A DNA stretch of 64,000 bases from Aphrophora alni (GCA_963513935.1 OY740774.1:22401949-22465948); one strand, 5' to 3'; shown: positions 36,136 to 46,789, counted from the stretch's first letter. A program made the numbers and translations. Notes: generated by a model from the letters alone, not told the origin.

Positions 36136-37902
36136 TTAATGGCCACCAGCGCTGTATGAGGGGTTGTCTGGGTCTTCTAGCTCTGCATATTGGTCTTCCA
36201 GGTTTCTTTTAGCCATTGTTCTCTTCATTCTTATTTTCTTCTCAAGTTCACTCATCGCGTTCTCTGCTTCATAGACTCGTTTGCGATCAAAGATTTCCAT
36301 TGCCTTTACAAGATTTTTCCCAGCTTGAAGCCCTAGATGTTCTAACACCTTTGCCTTGGAGACATATCCATTATTGAAAGATAATGCAGCTTCTGACACT
36401 CCAAAACTCAAAGTGGAGAGTCCTACAAATGTTTTTTTCGGAAGACGTGACCATATTAAATTATTTAGTGATTCGTTAGGGTTCTGTGACTTCCCTTTCA
36501 AACATTTCTTTAGAAGAACTGGATCAGACAAAGACTTGAATATTGGTTTTATTTCAAGCATTATTACTTCAGGTAGGTGAAAATGTTTTGAATGGTCATA
36601 TGCGAGACCGGAAACCATCGCTTTTTTGTATTTACACCAAGTGTCGTCTCCGGATGGGCATAATTGATCCGTCGGGTTCTCGTTGTTAGACTGAATATGG
36701 AAGAAGGTAGCCCATACAGCTTGCTGCATGTCTTTCTCACTTTTTGTATTCCTTCTTATTGATAATCCATAAAACAATTGAATCTTTTGAATTGCCAAGT
36801 CAGTTAGACGGTTTTTTCCGGAAAGCGGTTTCCCATCTGATAGTTTTCCTTTTTTCGTTGACTTCATTTTCCTTAACCTAGTTCCCATGCGTTTTTGGAT
36901 GTGACCAATGCATTCAAGTTTATTTATCTCACAATCCTCATAAGGTTTGCTATCAACTACTGACTTATAAGCAGCAGAATCACTATCACCTAGGTAATCA
37001 GTGTATCGAATGTTGTACTTTTGGATGGAACGATGGAACAACGTAATGGCACCATCAACCTCCATACCACCACTGGTCCCTATATAATTTGCAGAACATG
37101 CATCAAGGTGTTCATTTTAATTTTTCAAAAGACACTGGCAATATTTTGACATAACATGAAAGTCCAGTACCTTATCTGTGTCGACGGATGTGAGAGTCAT
37201 AACACCATTTAATGACGTAAACCCTCTCTTTTGCCACGATCCATCTAGGGCGACACACAGATCTCGATTTTGATTTTCTTCAACAGCTTCTTCAACTGCA
37301 CAAGCCATTGACTCTTCACATAAAGTTTTACATGCCTCTCCAATAACATTCTGATGTGAAGTATACAAAGCGGGCGGAGGGGGAAGATTTAGCATTCTAC
37401 AAAGGCTCTGTGCCGCCGTGAAACCTTTTCCAATTACTCGCAAGCCGTAAACTAAGCGTAAGTTAATATCATAAAATGGCAAAGGCTTAGGTGTGTCACC
37501 TGGCTTAGGCATACTAACTACAGAAATCTTCTTACTATTAGTAAAAGATGTGTCAGATTGCTTACAATTTTCACAAAATAATCTAAATTTGGTGGCTAGT
37601 CCTATTTGGTGTTTTGGTTATTTTTAGGCTATCGTGGCAATACTTACATACTGCCACGGCAGTAAGGGCATCAGATAGTTCATTTATATCCACTATTTCA
37701 TACTCCAATTTGTCAGTATTCTTCTGATAATATTCAAAATTCTTACCTAGCTTCAACTTTGATGAAGAAATAGGTGTGAGCCTAGGCCTAGTTTGCTCAC
37801 TGTTCTCAACAACTAGGCCTACATTAGTTTTAGGCTTTCCAACATTTTTTTCTTTTCCTGTAACAACTCCTGAAACTCCCTACCTTTTTTATTATTACCC
37901 AT
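36136..37902 (-). pseudogene. Mutator-like transposase (insect PF20700-type), nearly full length
   Basis: The 3' frame (37065-36136, 309 residues) and the frame before it (37512-37117) are in the same phase, separated by one TAA at 37117-37119. The parts in order are an N-terminal zinc-binding region (CKYC near 37650, then after a one-base shift near 37600 GLATKFRLFCENCKQS), ALDGSWQKRGFTSLNGV, DYLGDSDSAAYKSVV with KLECIGHIQKRMG, and a C-terminal GKSQNPNESLNNLIWSRLPK with a basic coiled tail ending GGH. These are hallmarks of the Mutator-like transposase domain common in arthropods. ATG at 37902 would be the start, with another frameshift near 37860. Two frameshifts and one stop make it inactive, but decay is light. 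It lies in intron 3 of host gene 1. Confidence 0.8.
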
Positions 37903-38816
37903 TATAATATAACACTTCACATAGAACAATTACACTTGCTGTAACTACACAATTCATTTCACTTTTCACTAAACGTGTAAAGTAATGTAAACAATAATAT
38001 TGTTCAGAGCAGACAGCTGAGCTAAATATTACAATAGATTGTAATAGACAGGTTAGCCAACCTGAAAGTGAAATATTTCTCAGAAATAAGTAGAAGCATT
38101 TTATATTATAACGATGAAAACTTAGTGATATCGTGACAGAGCTCGATTTTTTTGATTCCATGGTAGTGTACATCACCTTATTTAATCAAATTTTTCAATA
38201 TGAAATATAACTGTAACCTATATGTATTATACATCATTTTAAAGGTAATATTACAAGGAATTAGAATCAATAAAAACCCCAAAATGTCAAAAATTTTTAT
38301 ATTTTCCGTTTCAGTGTTACAACTAGCACTGTCTGTTTGTGCTGAGCCAGGCTACACAGCTGTACAAAGAACATACTCCTAGAAACAGATCTTACTTCTG
38401 AATAGCCTTCATATCTTGGCCTGTTGTCTCCACTTTTAATTAATCTATTTTTGTTTTATTGTGAATGTTTATTGTAATATTGTAAGACTTCGACAATTTC
38501 TTGTTGTATATTAGTTTTCATTTATTAATATTATTTTATAAATAAATATAATATTTAAACATAATAACGGTACTTGAAATCATCTGAAAAATAGTTGATT
38601 TTTGTGTCAAGTTAGGAGTTTCATTCAAATTCTTATTGTAATTTACTACAAGTAGTAACAACTAAAACAATATTTTTCTTTTAAAAAAATTAAAACTATT
38701 TATTCTCACGATAACATTGGCCCTTCATCGTTTGACATTCGTAACATAATGTCAATTTTTATATATGTTGATAATATTAGTAATTGTATATTAATGTATT
38801 TTATACATGTTTCCAG
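37903..38816. other. End of intron 3, no further gene
   Basis: AT-rich. The left part may be the 5' flank of the Mutator-like element. A polypyrimidine-containing acceptor (TTTCCAG) ends at 38816. Confidence 0.4.
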
Positions 38817-38930
38817 ATCGACGCACAATCAAATTTCAATTCGTTGGCGAGTGAAAACTCTTCTAGTTTAACTTCTGAAGCTGATCTTACACCTGAAATT
38901 ACTGCAAATACATTGTCTAAAATAAACTAG
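38817..38930 (+). CDS. Host gene 1, terminal coding exon
   Basis: The acceptor TTTCCAG is followed by a 114-bp phase 0 frame starting IDAQSNFNSLASENSSSL and ending in TAG at 38928-38930. It fits exon 3 only if the GC donor at 26933 is used. A Ser/Asn-rich acidic tail fits a nuclear protein. No clear AATAAA is seen right after; the next A-rich run is near 39045. Confidence 0.65.
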   Translation: MDAQSNFNSLASENSSSLTSEADLTPEITANTLSKIN

Positions 38931-39198
38931 AATGATATTCATGTTAGATATTAATACCAGTGAAAACTGGTAGTAATTTAATTTATCTATTTGTATAAAA
39001 TAACTATTATCTATTTATTTTGTACTGTACAATATTTTTATGTAAAAAAAAAAAATTATATGCATTGTTTGTATGACTGTATTAAGTGTTTGGTATTTTT
39101 TCTTGTTTATTTTTATACATATTTTTAATATTTAAATAATTGTCCTAATTATTAAAATTCAGTTTTAATTGAAATGTTGTTACTTTATTTACCATATA

Positions 39199-40165
39199 CA
39201 GTAGACTCCCTCTAGTTCGGCCACTTCGGGACCGGACCACCGGCCGGACTTCAAAATGGCCGGACTATCCAGATGTACTATCAAAATTTAAAATATCCCT
39301 ATTAAATACATTACCTATGCTTAAAAATCAACAAAAGACGTTTAAACATTTTTACAATATTATGTAGTACTTACCAAAGAGAAGATTTTGACGTCTCTTG
39401 GTTGAATTGTCATGTTGGTACGTTTTTGCAACACATATTAAAAAGTAAATGCCGATACCGTACTAAGGATAAAACTGAACAGAAAAAACACATTACAGTA
39501 CGTACCGTAAAAACAAACCAGAATGTATTTGAGGAAATTACTGTACAACACGTATTACTTGACTCATAACCTATAAAAATTAAAAGAAATCCGTTATTTT
39601 CTTTTGCTTTTTCTGATTAAGAGTGTTTTTGAAAGCATAGTCACGCCATTTTCACATAAACATCACGTCGACAACTGTTTCAGCGGCGTTGGACCGATTC
39701 ACCTTTATCTAGACGCTCTAGGATACTGAGTTTTTGTTCCATTGTCACAAACGTATGTTTACGTTTTTCACTCATTTTAGAAAACATTTTTCTCGAAGCT
39801 AACTCGCACATGTACAACTTACACTTACTCACAACATTCACTCCCGAAAACAGTCCTACATACTAAACAGCAAAAAACATTCACACACGAAATTACAGAT
39901 CAATCAATCTCACTGTACAGTACGTACTACATATAACCAAACCGTTTGTCACAGGTTAAGTGCGACCGACCAATTACAAGCTCGCCCGTAAACTAAACTG
40001 ACATACAGTAAATAGTTTACTGTATAGTACTTCTACGGCCGGAGTAGACTAAACACTCAAGATAAAAGATAAACGTGACGTGACATTCAAGGCAACATGA
40101 CGGATATAACTCACCTTCCTAGGACCGGCCGATCGAACCGAAGCCGAACTAGAGGGCGTCTACTG
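39199..40165. mobile_element. Tigger-type element 2, 967 bp, TA-flanked
   Basis: The left end CAGTAGACTCCCTCTAGTTC and the right end, whose reverse complement starts CAGTAGACGCCCTCTAGTTC, are inverted repeats beside TA (39197-39198 and 40166-40167). A decayed transposase N-terminus lies on the minus strand. It is just downstream of the last exon of host gene 1. Confidence 0.85.
39660..39775 (-). pseudogene. Tigger transposase N-terminus, remnant
   Basis: From ATG at 39775 the minus strand reads MSEKRKHTFVTMEQKLSILE and RLDKGESV, the beginning of a CENP-B-type helix-turn-helix, then runs out of frame. The rest of the gene is not recognisable in this deletion copy. Confidence 0.65.
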
Positions 40166-40534
40166 TAAACCACTTTTTATTGCTTGGAAAGGACCTCAAA
40201 ACGGATACCTATATTGACAGTGATTTTTTTATCTAATCACATAACTTTTTTTATACTACATACACGTGAGAAAGTAAAAATGATAAGATAATCAAAAACT
40301 CATGTTTAAAAATAATAGTGTGATTGTAAAGTAAACTTGATTTGGAACTTTTTAAGTTGCATTTTACAGCTTCTTTGCGAGCATGAGTATCTTAGAAGAC
40401 ATCGTATTATTATTGAGTTATGAATCATTTTTAACATACATAATATCTGTAAACAAAATTCAAAATATACCCTTATGAGTACAGGCAAGGCAATCTCGAG
40501 GGACCCAGCTGGATTTACACCTTTTTTCAAATAG

Positions 40535-40710
40535 TCTGTTTAAATCTTTTTTTTTTTCATTTGTAATCAGATTTTTCTTGACTAACTCTTGTTAACTTCC
40601 GACCCTGATGCTATTAGATTATTCGAGGTCTTTATTTATTTTATATATTTTTATAAGACGTTGATGACCAAGAGGTGTTTTACCTTTAAACTAGGAAAAA
40701 AATTGAATTC
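40535..40710 (+). repeat. Dispersed repeat, copy 2 (partner at 14641)
   Basis: It shares motif order with 14641-14845, including the right edge TTTNACCTTTAAAC and an A-rich tail. It is non-coding and probably a SINE or LINE 3' end. Confidence 0.55.
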
Positions 40711-40895
40711 TTATAGAATGTATTTTGCTCTATCACTCAGTAGAATATGATTTACGGTAGGATATATTTACTTCAAACTATAGGTTTTGTGAGTGGACCT
40801 TAAATTAAAAAAAAATTACCATATTACATTCCTGCTTTTTGAACTTTGTAGACCAAAATTAAAATTTAGAAAATTTTCATATTTTCTCTTTCCAG

Positions 40896-41004
40896 TTTGG
40901 CTCTGATTGGTTTGTGCAACCGGATATGAATACAATGGACAGCTCTTTGTTTAGTACTCAACCAGTCCTAGAGAAGCTAGCTACAAGAGTTGAAAATTGT
41001 ATAA
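40896..41004 (+). CDS. Exon-like block, unidentified host gene
   Basis: A strong acceptor (TTTTCTCTTTCCAG) precedes a frame starting FGSDWFVQPDMNTMDSSLF and reaching ATAA|GTAAGG, a good donor, at 41004. The exon is phase 0 on entry and phase 1 on exit. It could follow exon 3 of host gene 1 as an alternative to 38817-38930, or belong to host gene 2. It does not join directly to 50687 (which needs phase 2), so a missing exon or another donor would be required. The product is not recognised. The frame also stays open through the palindromic repeats to 41216. Confidence 0.5.
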
Positions 41005-41032
41005 GTAAGGTGCGAAAACCAACAAAATCATC

Positions 41033-41237
41033 ACTTCTCCTCCGGGAGACCAGCGTATCACTTCTCCTCCGGGAGACCATCAACACTTCTCCTCCGGGAG
41101 ACCATCAACACTTCTCCTCCGGGAGACCAGTCGATCAATACATCACAAATTCATTTCTCTTCCGGGAGACCAGCGGATGGCAGGACAGAATCACTTCTCC
41201 TCCGGGAGACCAATGATAACCTCAACACTTCTCCTCC
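41033..41237 (+). repeat. Cluster of a 20-bp palindromic repeat, six copies plus one partial
   Basis: ACTTCTCCTCCGGGAGACCA occurs at 41033, 41060, 41085, 41110 and 41193, with a two-base variant at 41153 and a truncated copy at 41227. Each copy contains TCTCC-TCCG-GGAGA, a perfect five-pair hairpin. Spacing is 25-43 bp with unrelated sequence between copies. The cluster begins 29 bases after the exon-like block. Confidence 0.9.
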
Positions 41238-41239
41238 TA

Positions 41240-41637
41240 CACACTCAGGCTGTGTGTAGGTTAGCTGCTAGGAATTAGCAGGTTTGCTAATTAGCACCAC
41301 ATCACTAGACAAATAGTAAGCTACCAAGTTTAGAACAAGCAAATTTGTTTCGTATATTACATCTTTCTTTTTTATACAAATGTTCGGTCTAAAGACAAGG
41401 TGGTATAGTAAGACAAAGTTAACTTCGAGCAATATTGAGATACACAGTTGACGAGTTTGTGTATACTTGACATGAGGAGTGCGGCAAGTCTAATGAAATA
41501 GCTTAGAAAGAGAGGGAGAGATAGTATTACCCCATTAGTGACTACTGTCTCGTATACTTATATCACTACAGTAGTTGCATCAGATCTTTGTATTATAGAG
41601 TCAAAATAGTTTGTCGTCTTTTGTTCTGTTTATACAG
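41240..41637. other. Gene-free stretch
   Basis: Contains TTAGCTGCTAGGAATTAGCA-type short palindromes near 41262-41300. No gene is recognised. Confidence 0.4.
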
Positions 41638-42660
41638 TAATGCCTCAATCTAGATCAATTAATGGACTTAGGGAGTGTCATTAGGGAAGTCAAAAGAATT
41701 GTTATTGTAAATGTCTTGTAGAAGAAAATCCAAAAATTACAAGGAATAATGTTAAACACAGAGTGCTGACTTTGCGCAATGCCATTAATTACGGTAAAAA
41801 AAAAAAAAAAAAAAAAACAGAATTCAACAAATGACACTTTTCAACACCTGGAAAACCCCGTAAACGGTTAATTAAAAAAGTAAATATTGATTACTTTCAG
41901 AAAAGCGTGTTAAGAAATATAGTTCATAATTCCCATTTTAAATATAACAAACTACCAGGTTTGAAATCTCTAATGACAGTTTTAAGAACCTAACACCCCA
42001 GAATTTGAATTTAATTTCATGACTATAACCTTTTGCAAAAATCTTAGAAACATGGGTTTCCAGTGGAGAAAAACTGATGACAATAGAAGATTTTTAATTG
42101 AAAAAAAAAACTTTATTGAAAAGAATTAATTATTTAAAATAATGAAAGACTGTAGAAGGCTGATCATTGTCCATGCAGGGAATGAATACAGAGGTGTTTC
42201 AAAGATATTGCTTATTTTTAAATCACAAGAGCGAAAAAGGGTGATTATCACAACATAAATACCGAAAATTATGAAAAGTGGTTTGAAAATCTTTTTAATT
42301 TAAACAAGGGTCGGATTTGGTCATATACAATGCATCTCATCACAACAAATAATTAAATCGCTGTCCAAATTCTACAAAATTAGTGTAATTCAACAATTAG
42401 TGAAAAAAAGTTTTCAGAATTGATTGTAGAAAACTGGTAGAAGTATGAGCACGCAAAAAAGGATTTTAAAAAAAAATGGCAGTTATAGGGATTGCCGATA
42501 AAAGTGAAAACTTAGAACTTTTAGTATTAAAATTTGAAATTTCATAATGTTAACTTAAAATTATCAACATCAATCTGGTTTACACATCTATTGACACTGC
42601 GAGCAACAATTATATGCATGTTTAAATGTTACCGTCGCGGGACGGAAGACAGAAATGAAA
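41638..42660 (+). pseudogene. DDE transposase (DDE_3/IS630-Tc1-like, insect type), degraded N-terminal and central part
   Basis: Frame-shifting translation gives RRLIIVHAGNEYRG followed by ILLIFKSQER near 42150-42230 and NTENYEKWFENLFNL near 42262-42300. Insect DDE_3-type transposases carry the same string (RLIIVHAG..., IFKS..., YH..., NFENYKKW) between their first two catalytic positions. The N-terminal part from ATG at 41640 and a poly-A run at 41798-41817 are only weakly readable. A matching C-terminus lies at 46143-46229, beyond a minisatellite and a nested element. Not active. Confidence 0.55.
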
Positions 42661-42744
42661 ACTTTAAAAATGAATAATAAATTAATAAAGTTATAAACTT
42701 TCAATTAATGTAACAAAAATATAAATACAGTATATATAATTGTT

Positions 42745-43364
42745 CATTTTTTATTATTACTTTCTCTATGTATGGGAGTCTGAGAAAGTTTGTGCAATCT
42801 TTTTACATTTATTATTAGTTTGACTATATATGGGAGTCTGAAAAAGTTAGTGCAATATATTTCATAATTTTATTTTTAATATGTATGGGTATGTGAGGAA
42901 GTTTTTGCAATATTTTTGAATTGATTATTAGTTTGACTATGTATGAGAGTCTGAGAAATTTAGTGCAATATTTTTCATGGATTTTTAGTTTTAACATACC
43001 GGTATATGTATAGTTTTGTGAGAAAGTTTGTGCAATATTTTTGGATTGATTATTAGTTTGACTATGTATGGGAGTCTGAGTAAGTTTGTGTAATACTACT
43101 GCATTGATTACTAGTTTCACTATGTATGGGAGTCTGAGAAAGTTGGTGCAATATTTTTAGTAGATTTTTAGTTTTAATATATTATATGGGTAAGTATGTG
43201 AGAAAGTTTGTGCAATATTTTTGAGTTGATTATTAGTTTGACTATGTATGGGATTCTGAGAAAGTTAATACAATATTTTTCGTAGGTTTTTAGTTTTAAT
43301 ATATATGAATAAGTATGTGAGAAAGTTAGTGCAATATTTTTTGTAGATTTTTAGTTTTAATATA
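42745..43364 (+). repeat. Minisatellite array, about 58-bp units of two alternating types
   Basis: Ten units each contain GAGAAAGTTNGTGCAATATT. Type A continues GATTATTAGTTTGACTATG and type B continues GATTTTTAGTTTTAATAT. They mostly alternate (A-B-A-B-A-A-B-A-B-B), forming a dimer of about 120 bp. The array resumes at 45809 after the nested element. Confidence 0.9.
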
Positions 43365-45806
43365 CTGGGTGTTTCAGACCACATGGACACTATCTGTAGC
43401 GCCTAAACGAAACCAGATAAAAATTTCCTTCCAATTAGAACCCCCCTTTTTCGACCCTAAAGAATTCAAGAAAATTATTTTCGACGCTCCTCAATGACCC
43501 AAAAGGGCACTTTTGGGGGGCAGGGTGGTGTTTTTGGAAAATTTTCAAATAGAAGCATAGGTCGTGTGATACCTACCTCTTTTAAAGGTCTCTCTTTTCT
43601 GAACATTTTGGAGCAAAAAAAAATGTTATCTTTTCATTACTGTACAGGGCGTGACGAATTTTTTTTTTTTTTTAGTTTTTAGCGGGAAATGTGACTGCCA
43701 GCTCCCTAACAAAGATAGAGCAACCATTTTTTTTTCCTAGTTTTACAAGAACACACCCTTTCAGGAGATATGGGGTAGTCTGGACTTCTATGTAGTTTTC
43801 AAATTTTTAATAAATTTCAACTTTAATAACTTTTATAGAGCAAAAAGTAAAAAAAATTCAAATAGCAACCTAGATTGAAAATTGTACCATTTGAGAGACC
43901 TTTTGAAAACAAACATTTTTTGTATTGAAAGTTTGGTTCTATCTTGCACCATTGAATAATTGTAAAAAAATAGCATTTTATTGGTTGAAAGCTGTAGCAT
44001 TTTTGCGTCAATTTAAACTAGTTGATATTGCTGAAACAATAATTTACTTGAAAGTTAGCTTCGTTTAAGATGCTCAAAGTGACCACCGTTGTTTTCGAAA
44101 CATTTCAATCCGCGTTGAGAACGAGCGCACTGCATTCGCCACTTCCTCAACACTTAAGGACCGCACTGCATTGCTAATACGTTGCATCATGTCCTCTCGT
44201 GTTGTAGGTCTTGTTGTGTAGACAATATCCTTTACTCGCCCCTATAAATAATAATCCAAACAAGTAAGGTCTTGTGATCTTGCTGGAAAATTTACTGGTC
44301 CACCTCTACCGATCCACTTGGCAGGATACTGTTGGTCAAGTGTTTGGCGAACTTCAAGAGCGTAATGAGGTGGAGCTCCATCATGAAGGTTCCACATGTT
44401 TTGGCGAATTTGCTCAGGGACTACCATTAACAAATTTGGAAGAGTGTTCTGTAAGAAGTTGTTGTACATTGCACCGTTCAAATTACCTTCAAAAAAATGT
44501 GGGCCAATGTTTGTATTATTAATAACTCCACACCACGTGTTTAAACACCAATATCTTTGATTGTCCACTTCTCTAATCCAATGAGGATTTTCAAAGGACC
44601 AGTACCTCATGTTCTGCCAATTTACTTCTCCATTGCTATGGAAAGTTGCCTCTTTACACCAGAGAACATTATTAAAAAAATTAGGGTTTTCCTGAAGCTG
44701 TTCCCTTGCCCAAATACAGAAATTCATTCGATGAAGGTAGTCATCTTCTTTAAGCTCCTGATGTAAAGATATCCGATCGGGATGGAGTTTGTTGTCTTTT
44801 TCAGCTAGTCGTTGGAACGTCTGTCGTGAATAGTGTCGTCTGTCACTCTGGGTATTGTTGTGCATAAGTATCTGCAGCAACCGCATAGTTCCTAAAGCAC
44901 TCACCTGACACCATCATCATATCAAAACCTTCTTCGTTAGAATAAGGCATTTTACAAGAATTATTAAACAAAACTTGTAAGGCGACACTCACTCAACTGA
45001 GATAGGAACTGACTGACCAAAGAACCACTACTGCATGGGAGGGGAATTTCAAACAATACCCAATATCCACAGTAACTTGAACTTTATTCATCCTTATCTC
45101 TGTACACTGGTAAGGAGGTACTCTGTTCTACAAAACCAAAGTGACACAGGATTGAACATGGTCTGGTCTCAAAGAGTGGTGGTAAAGTGTTCAGAGTGGT
45201 TCTGTCCGTGTTCATAGAACCAAACTTTCAATACAAAAAATGTTTGTTTTCAAAAGGTCTCTCAAATGGTACAATTTTCAATCTAGGTTGCTATTTGAAT
45301 TTTTTTACTTTTTGCTCTATAAAAGTTATTAAAATTTGAAACTTATTAAAAATTTGAAAATTACATAGAAGTCTCAAACTACGGTTTTTACCCCATATCT
45401 CCTGAAAGGGTGTGTTCTTGTAAAACTAGGGGGAAAAATTGGTTGCCCTATCTTTGTTAGGGAGCTGGCAGTCACATTTCTTGCTAAAAACTTTAAAAAA
45501 TATATATTTCGTCACATCCTGTACAGTAATAAAAAGATAACACATTTTTTTTGCTCCAAAATGTTCAGAAAAGAGAGACCTTTTAAATGAGGTATCACAC
45601 GACCTATGTTTCTATTTGAAAATTTTCCAAAAACACCACCCTGCCCCCCAAAAGTGCCCTTTTGGGTCATTGAGGAGCGTCGAAAATAATTTTCCTGAAT
45701 TCTTTTGGGTCAAAAAAGGGGGGTTCTAATTGGAAGGAAATTTTTATCTGGTTTCGTTTAGGCGCTACAGAATACATATAGTGTCCATGTGATCTGAAAC
45801 ACCCAG
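43365..45806 (-). mobile_element. Tc1/mariner-superfamily element with about 590-bp terminal inverted repeats
   Basis: TA at 43363-43364 and 45807-45808 flank inverted repeats of 578 bp (43365-43942) and 593 bp (45214-45806) that start CTGGGTGTTTCAGACCACAT (right copy has a small change). The 2442-bp element holds one minus-strand transposase gene. It interrupts a type B unit of the minisatellite. Such long arms are unusual; known Tc1-like arms of a few hundred bp exist, for example in Minos and Paris. Confidence 0.9.
44074..44950 (-). pseudogene. Transposase of the long-TIR Tc1/mariner-type element
   Basis: The gene starts at ATG 44950 with MPYSNEEGFDMMMVSGEC, the insect transposase N-terminal helix-turn-helix, shifts frame by one base near 44862, then runs through RRHYSRQTFQRLAEKDNK and the catalytic domain to a stop at 44074-44076. 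The expected first catalytic Asp is Lys (LWCKEATFH); the second (HDGAPPHY) and third (SQDLTCLDYY) are Asp. After LDYYL an in-frame TAG (44242) replaces the Trp usual in relatives, and the sequence continues to QRWSL. Total is about 292 codons, full length for the family. A frameshift, a stop and the lost Asp make it inactive. Confidence 0.85.
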
Positions 45807-45808
45807 TA

Positions 45809-45955
45809 TGGAGTATGTGAGAAAGTTAGTGCAATATTTTTCGTAGATTTTTAGTTTTAATATATATGGGTAAGTATGTGAGAAAGTTTGTGCAATATTT
45901 CTGCATTGATTATTTACTAGTATGACTATGTATTTGTATGGAGTCTGAAACGTTA
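45809..45955 (+). repeat. Minisatellite array, right part
   Basis: Two further units (B, then A) of the 42745-43364 array, split off by the nested element. The array ends at TGGAGTCTGAAACG. Confidence 0.85.
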
Positions 45956-46142
45956 TAAAACAAATAATAAAAAAATAGATTATTTAAATACGCAGCATAA
46001 CCGTTGTTGTACATATACTGTTATTATTTTTGTGACGTTTTTTCCTTTCACCACATCTATTTAAAAACACCAAAAAAATTGCCTACCCGGCGTAAAGAAG
46101 TATTCACTTCAAAATGAGAAGAAAATTATTTTACATCAGACT

Positions 46143-46229
46143 GAATAATTGATTTTCAAACGGAAGAACTAATTAAAAGCGTGGAGAATAATATCGACGA
46201 AAGTGACATTGAAAAGGAAGAGTTATAGT
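46143..46229 (+). pseudogene. C-terminal tail of the DDE_3-type transposase
   Basis: The frame reads IDFQTEELIKSVENNIDESD then IEKEEL and a TAG. Insect DDE_3-type transposases end in a similar acidic tail. With 41638-42660 it suggests one old transposon later split by the minisatellite and the long-TIR element. Confidence 0.45.
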
Positions 46230-46789
46230 TTTATTTGGCTTTAATGTGTGGGCATTCTTAGGATCATTGCAGATATGTGATTGTTTTTTAAATTTCAGTT
46301 AAAATGCAATTATAAATTAAATTTTTACTGTATACTGTAAATGTCTTGTAGTCACAGTAATGGAGTAATGGAGTGTAATGTATTTTCAACAGCCTATTTA
46401 CCCCCACTACATGCCCCTCATTTCCTCAACCTGCGTGAGATTTGTCGTTTATTTTATAGTGTACAAGTGTAGTGTACCTGTACAGCACGTGTGTCGTGTA
46501 CACTCTACAGCTACACTGTTCACTGTGTACAGTTTACTGAGTTTGTGGAAGTACAAGTACAGTAGTCGAAGTATCGAAGTTAACTTTGTTTAGTTTTATG
46601 TACTATTTATAATGGGTTTATTGGGTTCTGCTAAAACACATTACAGGATGAGCATTTACGATGATGATTGCACGTAATTATGCACACAATACATTTAATT
46701 AGCACTTAAATATTAACAGAGATGGGTATATACAAAGATTATTTTAAAAAATTTAATGCCACCCCCTTTCAGTTAAAAAAAGCAGTTAC
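46230..46789. other. Gene-free stretch
   Basis: 46440-46570 is dense in GTAC and GTGTAC words and forms imperfect palindromes. No gene is supported. Confidence 0.4.

Noticed and set aside
41033..41237. CRISPR-like array (short repeats with spacers)
   Set aside because: The genome is clearly eukaryotic. Spacers vary from 5 to 23 bases, repeats are only 20 bp, and no cas-like gene is present.
43494..44011. Small frames in the left arm of the long-TIR element
   Set aside because: They fall in non-coding inverted repeat sequence and recur as antisense in the right arm.
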